A stretch of 64,000 nt of DNA from contig JAHWKK010000020.1 in the NCBI GenBank assembly GCA_019347945.1, positions 1 through 64,000 on the forward strand, given 5' to 3'. The translations under genes and the position numbers were made by a program. Numbering within the stretch: position 1 is the stretch's first letter; every line of letters begins with the position of its first letter. Under the pieces are notes generated by a model. That model ran no database searches. It saw only the letters and a list, made by a program, of their open reading frames with translations, and was not told where the DNA came from. Positions 52,384-60,820 of this stretch are shown here, piece by piece. The DNA comes from Acidobacteriota bacterium. GTDB lineage: Bacteria; Acidobacteriota; Thermoanaerobaculia; Gp7-AA8; JAHWKK01.

Positions 52384-52737
52384 ATGACGACAAACTGTCC
52401 ACAGTGCGAAGCACCCATCACGTTCTGGAGACATCTGAGGCAGCCGACGCCGTTCCGCTACCGATGTTCGTCCTGCAACACGAAATTTCGGCTCGAGACC
52501 CCTCGTATGAAGACGATCTTTCTCGCCGTATGTCTGCTCTTCGCCGTACTGGGAGCTACGTTCGTGATCGGCCTCCAGCAGTGGGGCGTGGGCTTCGGTA
52601 TCGGCTTCGGGATAGTCATCATCGGCGTCCTGCTGGCCCTGGAAGTATGGGCGCAGCGGCTGATCACTGCCGGAGCGACATTCACGAAAATCGACGAGAA
52701 GCCGAAACGAACCGCCACCGACGCTCCCGGTGCGTAG
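52384..52737 (+). CDS. Zinc-ribbon membrane protein, 117 aa
   Basis: Start at 52384 is supported by AAGGAGGAGAG 8 bases upstream. The N-terminus is a Cys4 ribbon (CPQC at residues 5-8 and CSSC at about 28-31), followed by two hydrophobic helices (TIFLAVCLLFAVLGATFVIGL; GFGIGFGIVIIGVLLALEVW) and a charged tail. Similar ribbon-plus-helix proteins are widespread and uncharacterised. No operon partner; an amine oxidase remnant lies upstream. Confidence 0.75.
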   Translation: MTTNCPQCEAPITFWRHLRQPTPFRYRCSSCNTKFRLETPRMKTIFLAVCLLFAVLGATFVIGLQQWGVGFGIGFGIVIIGVLLALEVWAQRLITAGATFTKIDEKPKRTATDAPGA

Positions 52738-53076
52738 GACCATCGGCGCGACTCTGACCGCCAAGCCCTACCCACGAGGAGCCGATCCAGATACGAGGTC
52801 GTCGGTTTTGTTGCTCGTGCGACCGGTCGAATAGTGGCGTCGAGACAGCCGGGCTGTTGAGGATGACCCGTAAGACCGAAGACCACGGGCATCATTCCGC
52901 GCGTAACCTGTTTCGGAATTCGTATTTCAGCTCGATGGCCCTGGCGACGCAGCGCAACCTGGAGCTTTCACGCCATGGACGACATCCGCCTTCGCGCGGC
53001 AGTCATCGAAGTGGCGCTGCATGGACTCGATCGGATCCAAAAAACGAAGGCCTGAACATCCCTCGGTTGAGTGCGC
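52738..53076. other. Intergenic region with a diverged repeat copy
   Basis: No gene is seen. Bases 52749-52862 align with the interior of the 195-bp element at 57179-57373 (CGATCCAGA, TTGTTGCTCGTGCGA, GTGGCGTC, GAGACAGCCGGGC) but both terminal repeats are lost. The remaining 200 bases show nothing I can name. Confidence 0.6.
52749..52862 (+). repeat. Diverged interior copy of the dispersed element
   Basis: Same order of blocks as 57214-57330: TCTGACCG, CCACGAGGA, CGATCCAGA, GTTGCTC, TGCGA and AGACAGCCGGG, with many substitutions. It is the oldest-looking member of the family in this window. Confidence 0.55.
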
Positions 53077-53667
53077 CTACGAGATCCCCTTCCCCCACTC
53101 CAGCACCTGGACCCTCACCTCGGCTCGTCCCGCGCTGATGAAGTCGAGCTGCTCCGCGGCGCGGCGCGAGAGGTCGAGCACAGGGCGGCTCGCCCTTTTG
53201 GGTTTGGCGAACGGACCGCGGTCGACCACGCGCACGTTCACCGACTTGTGGTTGCGAACGTTCGTCACCCGCAGAACGGTGCCGAACGGGTAGGCACGGT
53301 GCGCGGCGACCATCTGGTTCTGGCGAAACGGAATCCCGCTCGCGGTACGCCGGCCTTCGAACTTGTCGGCGTAGAACGTGGCCGTTCCGGTGATCTCTTC
53401 GAGAATCGCCGGCGAGAGCGCGTCGGCGATCGCGCCGGGGATGTCCGCCGGATTCGCGCTCGGGCGAGGCTGGGGCGGCGGTGCAGGCTCCTTTCGCAGG
53501 ACCGGAAACTGGTCCTTCAGTTCCGCGAGCTTGTCGGAAGAGATCGTGCCCGTTGCCGCACTGGCTTCCGCAATGCTGTCGGCCTGGACCTCCGTCGGAC
53601 CGTCACTTTCACATCCGAGCAGGGCTAGCCCGGCGGTACACACGACTGCTGCAAAAAGGCGCTTCAA
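53077..53667 (-). CDS. rlpA: RlpA-like lipoprotein (double-psi beta-barrel, septal-ring type)
   Basis: 196 residues. Lipobox LALLGC (C19) after a short signal peptide marks an outer-membrane lipoprotein. A proline-rich linker (EPAPPPQPRP) precedes the DPBB domain (about 93-190): GTATFYADKFEGRRTASGIPFRQNQMVAAHRAYPFGTVLRVTN, VNVRVVDRGPFAK and LDLSRRAAEQLDF. RlpA proteins bind or cleave peptidoglycan strands lacking stem peptides at the septum. There is no SPOR domain, so localisation to denuded glycan would need another route. Confidence 0.9.
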   Translation of the reverse strand: MKRLFAAVVCTAGLALLGCESDGPTEVQADSIAEASAATGTISSDKLAELKDQFPVLRKEPAPPPQPRPSANPADIPGAIADALSPAILEEITGTATFYADKFEGRRTASGIPFRQNQMVAAHRAYPFGTVLRVTNVRNHKSVNVRVVDRGPFAKPKRASRPVLDLSRRAAEQLDFISAGRAEVRVQVLEWGKGIS

Positions 53668-53764
53668 GGGTCCTCCTTTGGACTAAGTTATTAAAAAGTA
53701 ATACTTTCAAAGATCATTCCGAAAACGTAGGGAAGGGGGTCAACCGTCGCGGCCAGCCACTTGC

Positions 53765-53884
53765 TTCCTCTGGCTCGCGACGGACATCGACACGAAGGCA
53801 AGGCAATTCTACGAGCGCAACGGCTGGATCTGCTCCGGACCATATGGCGATTCCGAGCTCCGGTACGAACGACCGAATCGCTGA
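53765..53884 (+). pseudogene. C-terminal remnant of a GNAT acetyltransferase
   Basis: The frame reads FLWLATDIDTKARQFYERNGW and ELRYERPNR followed by TGA. This matches the last ~40 residues of GNAT N-acetyltransferases (aromatic residue, N/D-x-x-A-x-x-F-Y-E-x-x-G-W/F). The acetyl-CoA binding part is absent. Confidence 0.7.
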
Positions 53885-53970
53885 CGGCCCGAAACTCCGT
53901 CGCACTCAAAAGCTGTCAAGGGGAGGAAATCACGTAAAGCCTCCTACCACGACTCTGGTGTTAGTTCTTT

Positions 53971-54049
53971 CGTGTCACTTCTCCACCAGGAATAGAAAGC
54001 ACTTCTCCCGAGAAATGCATGGGAACCGAAAACGGAGGGCGTGGCCCCA
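53971..54049. repeat. Dispersed repeat family B, copy 2
   Basis: Aligns with 30710-30790 as described there, with a short insertion. It is followed by CAATTGT TAATTG ACAATTG, a 7-bp stem that is not present at the other copy. Confidence 0.7.
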
Positions 54050-54146
54050 ATTGTTAATTGACAATTGTTGCCAGTCCCCAGGTGGTACCGGACCTGTGAT
54101 GATCCGGATCTCAGATCCCGACAGATTTCGACGCTACAATCATTCC

Positions 54147-54737
54147 ATGCTTCCGAATCTGAAGGTGCGCCGGGAGTTTCAGGATCGCTGCGCTAAATCA
54201 TTCCTCCTCCTTGTCGCGGGAGTTCTGACCGCCGGCGCAGGTGCGTATTTCCTTTTCGCAGGTGACAGCGGGTTCGCTCTGCCCGTCGTTCTCGCGGGAA
54301 TTGCAATCGCGGCGTGGGCAACCTATCTCCGGCGCTGCCCTGGGTGCGGGATCATGGTTACGGAATACGCGCCCCGCCAGTGCCCCGGATGTGAAACCGA
54401 TCTGACACCAGTACCTGTTTCGCATCCCGATCGTGTGGACGTTCCCGCTCTGTACCGAAGGAACCGAAGGTTAGCCATCGGGTTGATGGTCGCAGCCATA
54501 GTGATCCTCGCTTCAGAGTCATTTCTCGCCTTCGGGTCTTCGGAGGCTGAGCTCAGCACCTTGCTACTGCCCGCGATCATCTCAATCATGCTGGGCATCG
54601 GTTCGGTCTTCGCCTACCGGTGTCCGGCGTGCCGCCAGATTCTGATGCGTCCTGGGAGCGGAAAAAGGATCGAACAGATGCGACTCCAGAGATTTAAGCC
54701 GGTGCCTTCCTGTCCCTTCTGCGGCATTGGCTATTAA
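54147..54737 (+). CDS. Membrane protein with four CxxC zinc-ribbon knuckles
   Basis: 196 residues from ATG 54147. Two hydrophobic helices near the N-terminus (FLLLVAGVLTAGAGAYFLF; ALPVVLAGIAIAAWATYL) are followed by CPGC and CPGC (a ribbon at about 65-85), two more helices (LAIGLMVAAIVILASESFLAF; LLLPAIISIMLGIGSVFAY), then CPAC and CPFC at the C-terminus. Two separate metal knuckles are thus displayed on the same side of the membrane. No family recognised. No convincing ribosome binding site. Confidence 0.65.
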   Translation: MLPNLKVRREFQDRCAKSFLLLVAGVLTAGAGAYFLFAGDSGFALPVVLAGIAIAAWATYLRRCPGCGIMVTEYAPRQCPGCETDLTPVPVSHPDRVDVPALYRRNRRLAIGLMVAAIVILASESFLAFGSSEAELSTLLLPAIISIMLGIGSVFAYRCPACRQILMRPGSGKRIEQMRLQRFKPVPSCPFCGIGY

Positions 54738-54907
54738 TGCCGTAAAGGTAAGTCAGGACCGAGCTGACCTCCCTTTCCGGGGGAGCACAGTGATTCAGAA
54801 GGGCAGGCAGAAGGATAGGAACCTCCGGCGGCGCGTCGATGAGGGCTTCGGTCTGCTTCCGGCAGGTGATCATTGTGGCACGCTGCGCGGGCTCATAAAC
54901 TGGCTCG

Positions 54908-55828
54908 ATGGCTGCCGAACCACCGGGAACTTTTCAGCAAATGCGTGCGAAAGTGGCCGGCGTGCTGATGCGCTTCGCGGCCTCGGGCATCGTACCCGCG
55001 CGCCTGTTTCTTCCTTCGCTGCCTGAAGAGCTTGCCCCGAAAATCGGGCGCCTGCGAATCGAGATCGTCAGCCATTGCTGGAACTACAATCAGTTTCTCG
55101 CCTACCAGCTCAGCTCGCTCGTCAACCACCCCCCGTCTGACGTGGCGGTCACTATGACTGTCTTCTATTCACCCGGAGACGAGGGGACGGCCGCGACGCT
55201 CGCATTCTTCGAGCAGATGAACGTCCCCGGCGTAACGTGGAACTGGCGCCCCCTCGACAAGTACTCGCTCTTCCGGCGAGCGATCGGGCGCAACATGGCT
55301 GCGAAGACCACCGAGGCCGACTGGATCTGGTTCACGGACTGCGACGTGATCTTTCACCAGGGGTGTCTCGATGCCCTCGGCGCGCAACTCCAGGGACGGC
55401 GCGACCGGCTGGTGTTCCCGCGAATCGAGCACTGCACGCCGCTGCTCGCCGATAACGATCCGCTGGTGTCGGCCGCAGTGGACGGACCGCGACTCGTCGA
55501 GATCGACACGAGCTTCTTCCATTCCCGGCTTCTCGACGTCGCCAAGGGTCCGGTTCAGATCACGCACGGTGATCTGGCCAGAGCCGTGGGATACTGCGAG
55601 TCGCTGAACGTCTATCAACGGCCCGAGCCGCGATGGAGCAAGGCGTGGGAGGACCGGGCTTATCGCTGGCTTCTCCGTACCGATGGAGCTCCGATCGACG
55701 TGCCGGGGGTGTACCGGATACGCCATTCGTCGAAGGGGCGGTACGGCAGGACCGGCCTTCTCCGAAAGGTGCGTGGCATGTCGAGACGTCTGCAGTCAGC
55801 GTGGCGAGACCGGCGCCTCGGTCATTAG
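54908..55828 (+). CDS. GT-A fold glycosyltransferase
   Basis: 306 residues. RIEIVSHCWNYNQFLAYQLSSLVNHP is the nucleotide-binding strand region of GT2-like enzymes; WIWFTDCDVIF holds the DxD metal-binding motif. Later segments (FPRIEHCTPLLADND, IDTSFFHSRLLD, VYRIRHSSKGRYGR) fit acceptor-side loops. The ATG at 54908 has no strong ribosome binding site; ATG 54941 is possible. It is followed after 9 bases by an FkbM methyltransferase gene, a frequent pairing in glycan decoration clusters. The donor sugar and acceptor cannot be deduced. Confidence 0.82.
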   Translation: MAAEPPGTFQQMRAKVAGVLMRFAASGIVPARLFLPSLPEELAPKIGRLRIEIVSHCWNYNQFLAYQLSSLVNHPPSDVAVTMTVFYSPGDEGTAATLAFFEQMNVPGVTWNWRPLDKYSLFRRAIGRNMAAKTTEADWIWFTDCDVIFHQGCLDALGAQLQGRRDRLVFPRIEHCTPLLADNDPLVSAAVDGPRLVEIDTSFFHSRLLDVAKGPVQITHGDLARAVGYCESLNVYQRPEPRWSKAWEDRAYRWLLRTDGAPIDVPGVYRIRHSSKGRYGRTGLLRKVRGMSRRLQSAWRDRRLGH

Positions 55829-55837
55829 GGAGACGAG

Positions 55838-56485
55838 ATGAACCTGTTGGCGTATCTGAGAAAGCTCGACACGAAGCGACGCGACCGGAAGAAGAGACCC
55901 GAAATGAAAGCGTTTCGGGAAGCGGTCGAGCGGTTGAAGCCGGGCGACGTCGCAATCGACTGCGGCGCGAACGTCGGAAAGTACACGGTGGAGATGGCTC
56001 GGTCGGGAGCAACGGTCTATGCCTTCGAACCGAATCCGGCGGCCTATGAGGCGCTCGTCGCTGCCACGCGCGAATTCCCTCTCGTGAAGACGTTCCATGC
56101 GGCGGTCACGGCGACGCCCGGACCGGTACGGCTCTACCTGCACAAGTGGTCGGACGAGGATCCCGTCTACTGGTCGACCGGATCCTCGCTGATCGCACAG
56201 AAGAAAAACGTGCGGCGTGGGAAATCGATCGACGTCGAGGGGATCTCACTCTCCCGTTTCATCGTCGATCTCGACCGGCAGGTCCGGCTTCTCAAGATGG
56301 ACGTCGAGGGGGCTGAGGTCGCAATCCTGAACGACCTTCTCGACCATGAGCTGCAGCATCGGATCGATGAAGCGTATGTCGAGGTCCACGACCGCAAGGT
56401 CGACGATCTCGCAGAATCGACGCGCGAACTGAAGAAACGCCTGTCGGAGCTAGGCGTCGCTCACTTCCGTCTCGACTGGCGGTAG
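55838..56485 (+). CDS. FkbM-family SAM methyltransferase
   Basis: 215 residues. FkbM features: AIDCGANVGKYTVEMARSGATVYAFEPNPAAYEAL for SAM binding, GSSLIAQKKN, SLSRFI and LLKMDVEGAEVAILN near the C-terminus. Start has GGGAGACGAG immediately upstream. O-methylation of a sugar added by the preceding glycosyltransferase is the natural reading, but is inferred from adjacency only. Confidence 0.88.
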   Translation: MNLLAYLRKLDTKRRDRKKRPEMKAFREAVERLKPGDVAIDCGANVGKYTVEMARSGATVYAFEPNPAAYEALVAATREFPLVKTFHAAVTATPGPVRLYLHKWSDEDPVYWSTGSSLIAQKKNVRRGKSIDVEGISLSRFIVDLDRQVRLLKMDVEGAEVAILNDLLDHELQHRIDEAYVEVHDRKVDDLAESTRELKKRLSELGVAHFRLDWR

Positions 56486-56491
56486 CAGACG

Positions 56492-57049
56492 CTACAGGAT
56501 CTCGACGTTGCGCTCGTCGACTACGAGGAACGCAGGTTCTCCCGCGATGATCTGGCGCGTCGAGGCGGATAGTGGCTCGCCGGGGATCGCATCGAGATCA
56601 GATGCGTCGGTATGCACCGTCGCATCGCGGAACCGGATCCGCTGATTCGCATTGATGTCCTTCGGCACCTCTGCGGGCTCGTCGATGAGCACGACGAAGA
56701 GCCGCTGGCCGTCCTCCTCGATCCAGAATCCGCGGTCCGTCGGTACCTCCGCGACTGTCGCTTCACCGCTGACCTGACGACCGCTCCAGGACACGGGTGA
56801 GACGCGAATGTCCGCCAGCCGGAAATCAACCACAGCGGTGTCGACCTCGCTGGCCGGTGGCGGATCGAGCGGGACAATCTCCTCGGCCACCTCGGTGTCG
56901 ATCGGTTCGATCACTTCCTCACCCGTCGGCCAGAGCCAGACGAAAAGCAGGATCAGAAGTATGACGACGATTGCCGCCCACAGCCATGCGAGACCTCTTT
57001 TCGCGGGCTCCTGGTGCGGCGGTTCAGTGATGTCTCGATTTTCGATCAT
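56492..57049 (-). CDS. Single-pass membrane protein with periplasmic OB-like domain
   Basis: 185 residues. A short cytoplasmic start (MIENRDITEPPHQEPAKRG) leads to one transmembrane helix (about 20-42, LAWLWAAIVVILLILLFVWLW), an acidic proline-containing linker, and a beta-rich domain of about 110 residues (SGRQVSGEATVAEVPTDRGFWIEEDGQRLFVVLID ... GEPAFLVVDERNVEIL) resembling single-strand OB-like folds of envelope proteins. Convergent with the FkbM gene (6 bases). Function unknown. Confidence 0.65.
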   Translation of the reverse strand: MIENRDITEPPHQEPAKRGLAWLWAAIVVILLILLFVWLWPTGEEVIEPIDTEVAEEIVPLDPPPASEVDTAVVDFRLADIRVSPVSWSGRQVSGEATVAEVPTDRGFWIEEDGQRLFVVLIDEPAEVPKDINANQRIRFRDATVHTDASDLDAIPGEPLSASTRQIIAGEPAFLVVDERNVEIL

Positions 57050-57432
57050 GACCTACCTCCTGCCCGTTGGGACGTGCAAGCACCAAACCCATTCAGTTTT
57101 CGAGACTTGCCGAACCCCTGTGCTGGCCGAAGGGGCACAGAAGGGGCATACAGCATAGAGCATAGAGCAGAGCATAGAGGGTCACACCTTCGTTATTCGG
57201 TTCAGTCGCGCGAATCTGACCGGCGAGACGATCCACGAGGAAAGCGATCCAGAAGCAGATCCTCGATTGTTGCTCATGCGAGCGTCCAAAAGTGGTGTCC
57301 AGACAGCCGGGCAGCTTCAGTATGGCGGTTGGATGAGGCCCTCGGCCGGTACGGAAAAGCGAAGGTGTGACCCCATCTCGATACGATGAAGGTCAACGAC
57401 GGCCCACTCTCTGGATGTACACTTCGAGAACC
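57050..57432. other. Intergenic region containing a complete dispersed element
   Basis: Short GCATAGA-type repeats (about 57151-57178) lead into the 195-bp element with terminal inverted repeats (57179-57373). The rest is the upstream region of the ECF sigma gene. No gene is seen. Confidence 0.7.
57179..57373 (+). repeat. 195-bp element with 14-bp perfect terminal inverted repeats (MITE-like)
   Basis: GGGTCACACCTTCG (57179-57192) and CGAAGGTGTGACCC (57360-57373) bound a non-coding interior. Related sequence occurs at 21137-21162 (ends only), 36844-36890, 52749-52862, 60441-60496 and 61125-61248. No transposase is encoded. I see no clear target-site duplication. Confidence 0.75.
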
Positions 57433-58149
57433 ATGGGCAACGGCCATGCGGGTCGAAGTCGCTTCGTGACGACGCAGTGGAGTCTCGTCCTGGCGGCCGC
57501 GGATCGAGATGGTACAGAGGCGCTGGCACGGCTCTGTTCTCTCTACTGGTACCCGGTCTTTGCGTTCGTCAGGAAACAGGTGCGATCGGCCGATGAAGCG
57601 CTCGACCTGACTCAGGGTTTCTTCGCGCGGCTTCTCGAAAAGGGTGAGCTGGGCCAGGCGGATCGAGAGCGGGGCCGCTTTCGCTCATTCCTTCTCTCTG
57701 CCTGCCGGCACTACATCTCGAATGAGCGGGAACGCAGCGGCGCGATCAAACGCGGGGGGAGTGTGACGACGATTCCGATCGACGTCGCGGAAGCGGAGGT
57801 ACGTTACGCGCGAACACTGGCAACGACGGAGACGCCGGAGCGTGTTTACGAACGCCAGTGGGCGCTGACTCTGATGGATCTCGTTCTCGACAACTTGCGG
57901 GAGGAGTACGCCGCCGCAGGCAACGAGCTGGTTTTCGAGAGGCTGAGCGGTTTCCTGACCGATTCCGCGGGGACTCAGGCCGGAGCCGCACGCGATCTCG
58001 GCATGTCGCTCTCGGCGGTCAAGATGGCGGTCCATCGGATGAAGAAGCGATACCGCGAAGCACTGAGGCAGGGCGTGGCCGATACACTCGACTCTGCCGA
58101 TGAGCTGGACGACGAGCTGCGGCACCTCATGAGGGCGGTCGGGGTGTGA
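57433..58149 (+). CDS. ECF sigma factor of the kinase-associated type
   Basis: 238 residues from ATG 57433; ATG 57415 is an alternative. FVTTQWSLVLAAADRDGTEALARLCSLYWYPVFAFVRKQV is region 2, with DEALDLTQGFFARLLEKGEL; region 4 includes GAARDLGMSLSAVKMAVHRMKKRYREAL. The QWSLVLAA opening is typical of a large ECF group common in Acidobacteriota and Planctomycetes (from memory). No anti-sigma gene adjoins. The next gene, 46 bases on, is a Ser/Thr kinase, which recalls ECF factors activated by phosphorylation. Confidence 0.9.
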   Translation: MGNGHAGRSRFVTTQWSLVLAAADRDGTEALARLCSLYWYPVFAFVRKQVRSADEALDLTQGFFARLLEKGELGQADRERGRFRSFLLSACRHYISNERERSGAIKRGGSVTTIPIDVAEAEVRYARTLATTETPERVYERQWALTLMDLVLDNLREEYAAAGNELVFERLSGFLTDSAGTQAGAARDLGMSLSAVKMAVHRMKKRYREALRQGVADTLDSADELDDELRHLMRAVGV

Positions 58150-58195
58150 CCATCCACGTCCGTTTTCTTAAGTAGTAGGCAGGAGGGTCGAAACC

Positions 58196-60406
58196 ATGAC
58201 TCGCGAATGTCCACGCTGCAAGAACGAAATCGAGGCCGACACTGAACTGTGCCCGGTGTGTCTTTTCAATGAAGGGCTGAAGGATGAAACGGTCGAGTGC
58301 CTGAACTGCCATACCGAGCTCGGGTCCGCGGCGCGCTTCTGTCCAGAGTGCGGGACGAAGGCCTCGCCGACCGCCGCGGCCGAGACCGATCCGATTCGCG
58401 CGGCACTCGAAAAGAAGCTCGCGTCTCAATACCGGATCGTGCGGTTGCTCGGGCGAGGCGGGATGGGGTCCGTCTATCTGGCACGCGACCTGACGCTCGA
58501 TCGAGAGGTCGCGATCAAGGTCGTCAACACGTCCGAGGGCTCGCAGGCGATCTACGAGCGCTTCCGGCGGGAGGCGAAGACCGCCGCGAAACTCTCCCAT
58601 CCGAACCTCGTTCCCCTCTATTCATTCGGCGAGGTGTCGGGAATGCCGTACTTCGTCATGGGCTACGTCCGTGGGGAGTCGCTCGCCGATCGTCTTCGAC
58701 GAGACGGGAAGTTGCCAGAAGACGAAGCGCGCCGGCTGGTCGTCGAAATCGCCGATGCGCTCGATCATGCCCATCGCCAGGGCGTGGTTCACCGCGACAT
58801 CAAGCCCGACAATGTCCTCCTCGAGGATGAGTCGGGACGTGCGCTCCTGACCGACTTCGGAGTGGCCAAAGCGTCCGGACAGGGTCAGACGCTCACAAAG
58901 CTCGGTAGCGTTATCGGTACGCCGCAGTACATGTCGCCGGAACAGGCTTCCGGGAGAGCGGACATCGATGGGCGGAGCGACATCTACTCCCTCGGAGTCA
59001 TGGCATGGGCGATGGTGACGGGTCGGCTGCCGTTCGACGGGAGCACCGCGGCCGACATTCTCAGGAAGCATCTGGTCGAGCAGCCGCCCGCGCTTCGTTC
59101 GATCGCGCCGGACGTGAGCGACGGCATGGCCCAGGCGATCGAGCGATGTCTGGCGAAGGAGCCGGATGGCCGATGGCCGGACGCCCGCTCACTCCGGATC
59201 GCTCTTGCAGACGACGGCGAGAGCTCCCTTCCCGATGCCCTCCGCCCCGCTGAGAGCAGCGGCGTCCCCGCACTGGCGACCACGTGGGCTCTCACCATCT
59301 TCTACGCGGCACTCATGGGAGGCGAAAAATGGGGATGTGGAGCCGGCGAAGCGTGTTGGGACAGATATTTCGTAACGGGCGGCATGCCTGTCCTCGCCCT
59401 GTCCGTCTACGCATTCTTCGTAAACCGCTTGCGGCGCGAGGGCATCTCTCCCGGCGAGTCGCAGCGCGTCATCTGGCGCGAACCGAGCTGGTGGCTCTGG
59501 TGGTATCCGCGCTCCCTTCGCAGGACAGGAAACGTATGGGACAGATTGCCCCCCACGGTCCGTTACCTCCGTTGGTCGATCGCCGCCTTCGTCGTCAATC
59601 TCCTCGCGGGGTGGACGATCTTCTCGATGATCGGATCCCAGTACGCCTCCCGCTCCCCCCAGGCAGGGTACGGTGCGGGTGCGACGATTCAGTTCACCGT
59701 CGTCACTCTGAACGTGATTGCGTGGGCCCTTTTCACGATTCTGGCGAGACGTAAACTGAGGAAGGCAAGCCTCTTCGAGGAAGACGTCAACCGCGTCATG
59801 ATGTCCATTCCTCCGAGTCGCATCGGTTTCTGGGCGCGTCCCCACATCGCGGCGATCCTTGCGCCGGCCGGGCCGGAAGAGACTTCACGCCGATCCGACT
59901 CTCCCCACGATCAGATGCAGGCGATCCTGCGTCAGGCGGACGATCTGTCGGGATCTCTGCGCCCGCTGGGTGCACAGGCAGCGGTCGCCGCGCGGCAGCT
60001 CGTCACCGCGATCGATCACATCGATCGCGAGATTGCTGACCTCGCCCGCAATCTCGAGCCGGGAGAGGAAGAGAGGATTTCGGGCAAGATCGAAGCTCTC
60101 GCCGCCTCATCGACCTCCTCCGAAGCATCCGTACCGATGCTTTCGCTGCTCGAGAAGCAGCGCGAGCTGATCCAGTCCATCTCCGCGCAGATCGAGGAAG
60201 CAAGAGAGAAGCGAACCCGTCGTATTGAGATGCTTCGCATGCTGGCTCTTCACGTGACGTCGCTCCACTCCCGCCAGTCGCCGACTCCGTCCGAGCTGCG
60301 CGAGATCAGTGACACCGTGCGAGCGCTCTGCGAAAACATCGGCGAACGCATCGTTACGCTGGCTTCCACCATCCAGCGGGATGAGGAAACCATGGAGCGG
60401 AGCTGA
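58196..60406 (+). CDS. Ser/Thr kinase with N-terminal zinc ribbons, multi-pass membrane domain and coiled coil
   Basis: 736 residues; GGCAGGAGGG precedes the ATG. Two zinc-ribbon pairs at the N-terminus (CPRC, CPVC, CLNC, CPEC; residues about 5-53). Kinase about 78-340: GRGGMGSVYLARD, VAIKVVN, VVHRDIKPDNVLL, LTDFGVAKA, YMSPEQASGRADIDGRSDIYSLG. After it come four hydrophobic segments between about 370 and 535, then a ~180-residue helical C-terminus with coiled-coil character (ARQLVTAIDHIDREIADLARNL; LLEKQRELIQSISAQIEEAREKR). Predicted partner is the ECF sigma factor just upstream. Confidence 0.93.
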   Translation: MTRECPRCKNEIEADTELCPVCLFNEGLKDETVECLNCHTELGSAARFCPECGTKASPTAAAETDPIRAALEKKLASQYRIVRLLGRGGMGSVYLARDLTLDREVAIKVVNTSEGSQAIYERFRREAKTAAKLSHPNLVPLYSFGEVSGMPYFVMGYVRGESLADRLRRDGKLPEDEARRLVVEIADALDHAHRQGVVHRDIKPDNVLLEDESGRALLTDFGVAKASGQGQTLTKLGSVIGTPQYMSPEQASGRADIDGRSDIYSLGVMAWAMVTGRLPFDGSTAADILRKHLVEQPPALRSIAPDVSDGMAQAIERCLAKEPDGRWPDARSLRIALADDGESSLPDALRPAESSGVPALATTWALTIFYAALMGGEKWGCGAGEACWDRYFVTGGMPVLALSVYAFFVNRLRREGISPGESQRVIWREPSWWLWWYPRSLRRTGNVWDRLPPTVRYLRWSIAAFVVNLLAGWTIFSMIGSQYASRSPQAGYGAGATIQFTVVTLNVIAWALFTILARRKLRKASLFEEDVNRVMMSIPPSRIGFWARPHIAAILAPAGPEETSRRSDSPHDQMQAILRQADDLSGSLRPLGAQAAVAARQLVTAIDHIDREIADLARNLEPGEEERISGKIEALAASSTSSEASVPMLSLLEKQRELIQSISAQIEEAREKRTRRIEMLRMLALHVTSLHSRQSPTPSELREISDTVRALCENIGERIVTLASTIQRDEETMERS

Positions 60407-60440
60407 CGGCAGGGGCCTGGTGACCGGAATTGAGAGAAGG

Positions 60441-60496
60441 GCCAAGAGGGTCACACCTTCGTCATTCGGTTCAGTCGCGCGAATCTGACCGGCGAG
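60441..60496 (+). repeat. Left-end copy of the dispersed element, upstream side of the TA pair
   Basis: GCCAAGAGGGTCACACCTTCG, then CATTCGGTTCAGTCGCGCGA and ATCTGACCGGCGAG, aligns with 57174-57226. It stops exactly at the stop codon of the DUF5615 gene. Confidence 0.75.
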
Positions 60497-60820
60497 CTAG
60501 CGGCCGATGTGCAGAACCTGTCCCGGTTTGGCATCCGCGAGAGCTTGTGTGACTTCAGGGATGAGAGGTGCGAGAACGTTGATGTCGTTGCTGGGCGCGA
60601 ACAGCACGACGATGATGAGCGAAAGATCCCTGAGATTCTGCTGGAGCTCCAGGTTCGTATCCGAGGTGAGGAATACATCGAACTTCGGCGCCGCGAGCGA
60701 GAGAAGCATGCCGTTCGAAATCCCGGACCAGCCGACCTCGGCGACCGAGAGTGCTGAGTGCGGAGGCTTGAATTCCCGTTTCAGCCTGCGCGGCAGGCAC
60801 TCATCGAGAAGAACTCGCAT
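60497..60820 (-). CDS. DUF5615 PIN-like toxin
   Basis: 107 residues of the Mut7-C/DUF5615 PIN-like fold. MRVLLDECLPRRLKREF carries the first acidic residue (D7), FLTSDTNLELQQNL holds the second acidic site (D54), and LIIVVLFAPSNDI is the late strand. It is the toxin half of a type II pair and probably a ribonuclease. Its start overlaps the DUF433 gene by 20 bases. Confidence 0.88.
   Translation of the reverse strand: MRVLLDECLPRRLKREFKPPHSALSVAEVGWSGISNGMLLSLAAPKFDVFLTSDTNLELQQNLRDLSLIIVVLFAPSNDINVLAPLIPEVTQALADAKPGQVLHIGR

Larger units (their letters stand above)
53668..54146. other. Intergenic region with acetyltransferase remnant and repeat B
   Basis: Apart from the short GNAT fragment (53765-53884), the second copy of repeat family B (53971-54049) and a small AT-rich hairpin (54048-54067), no feature is evident. 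Confidence 0.6.
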
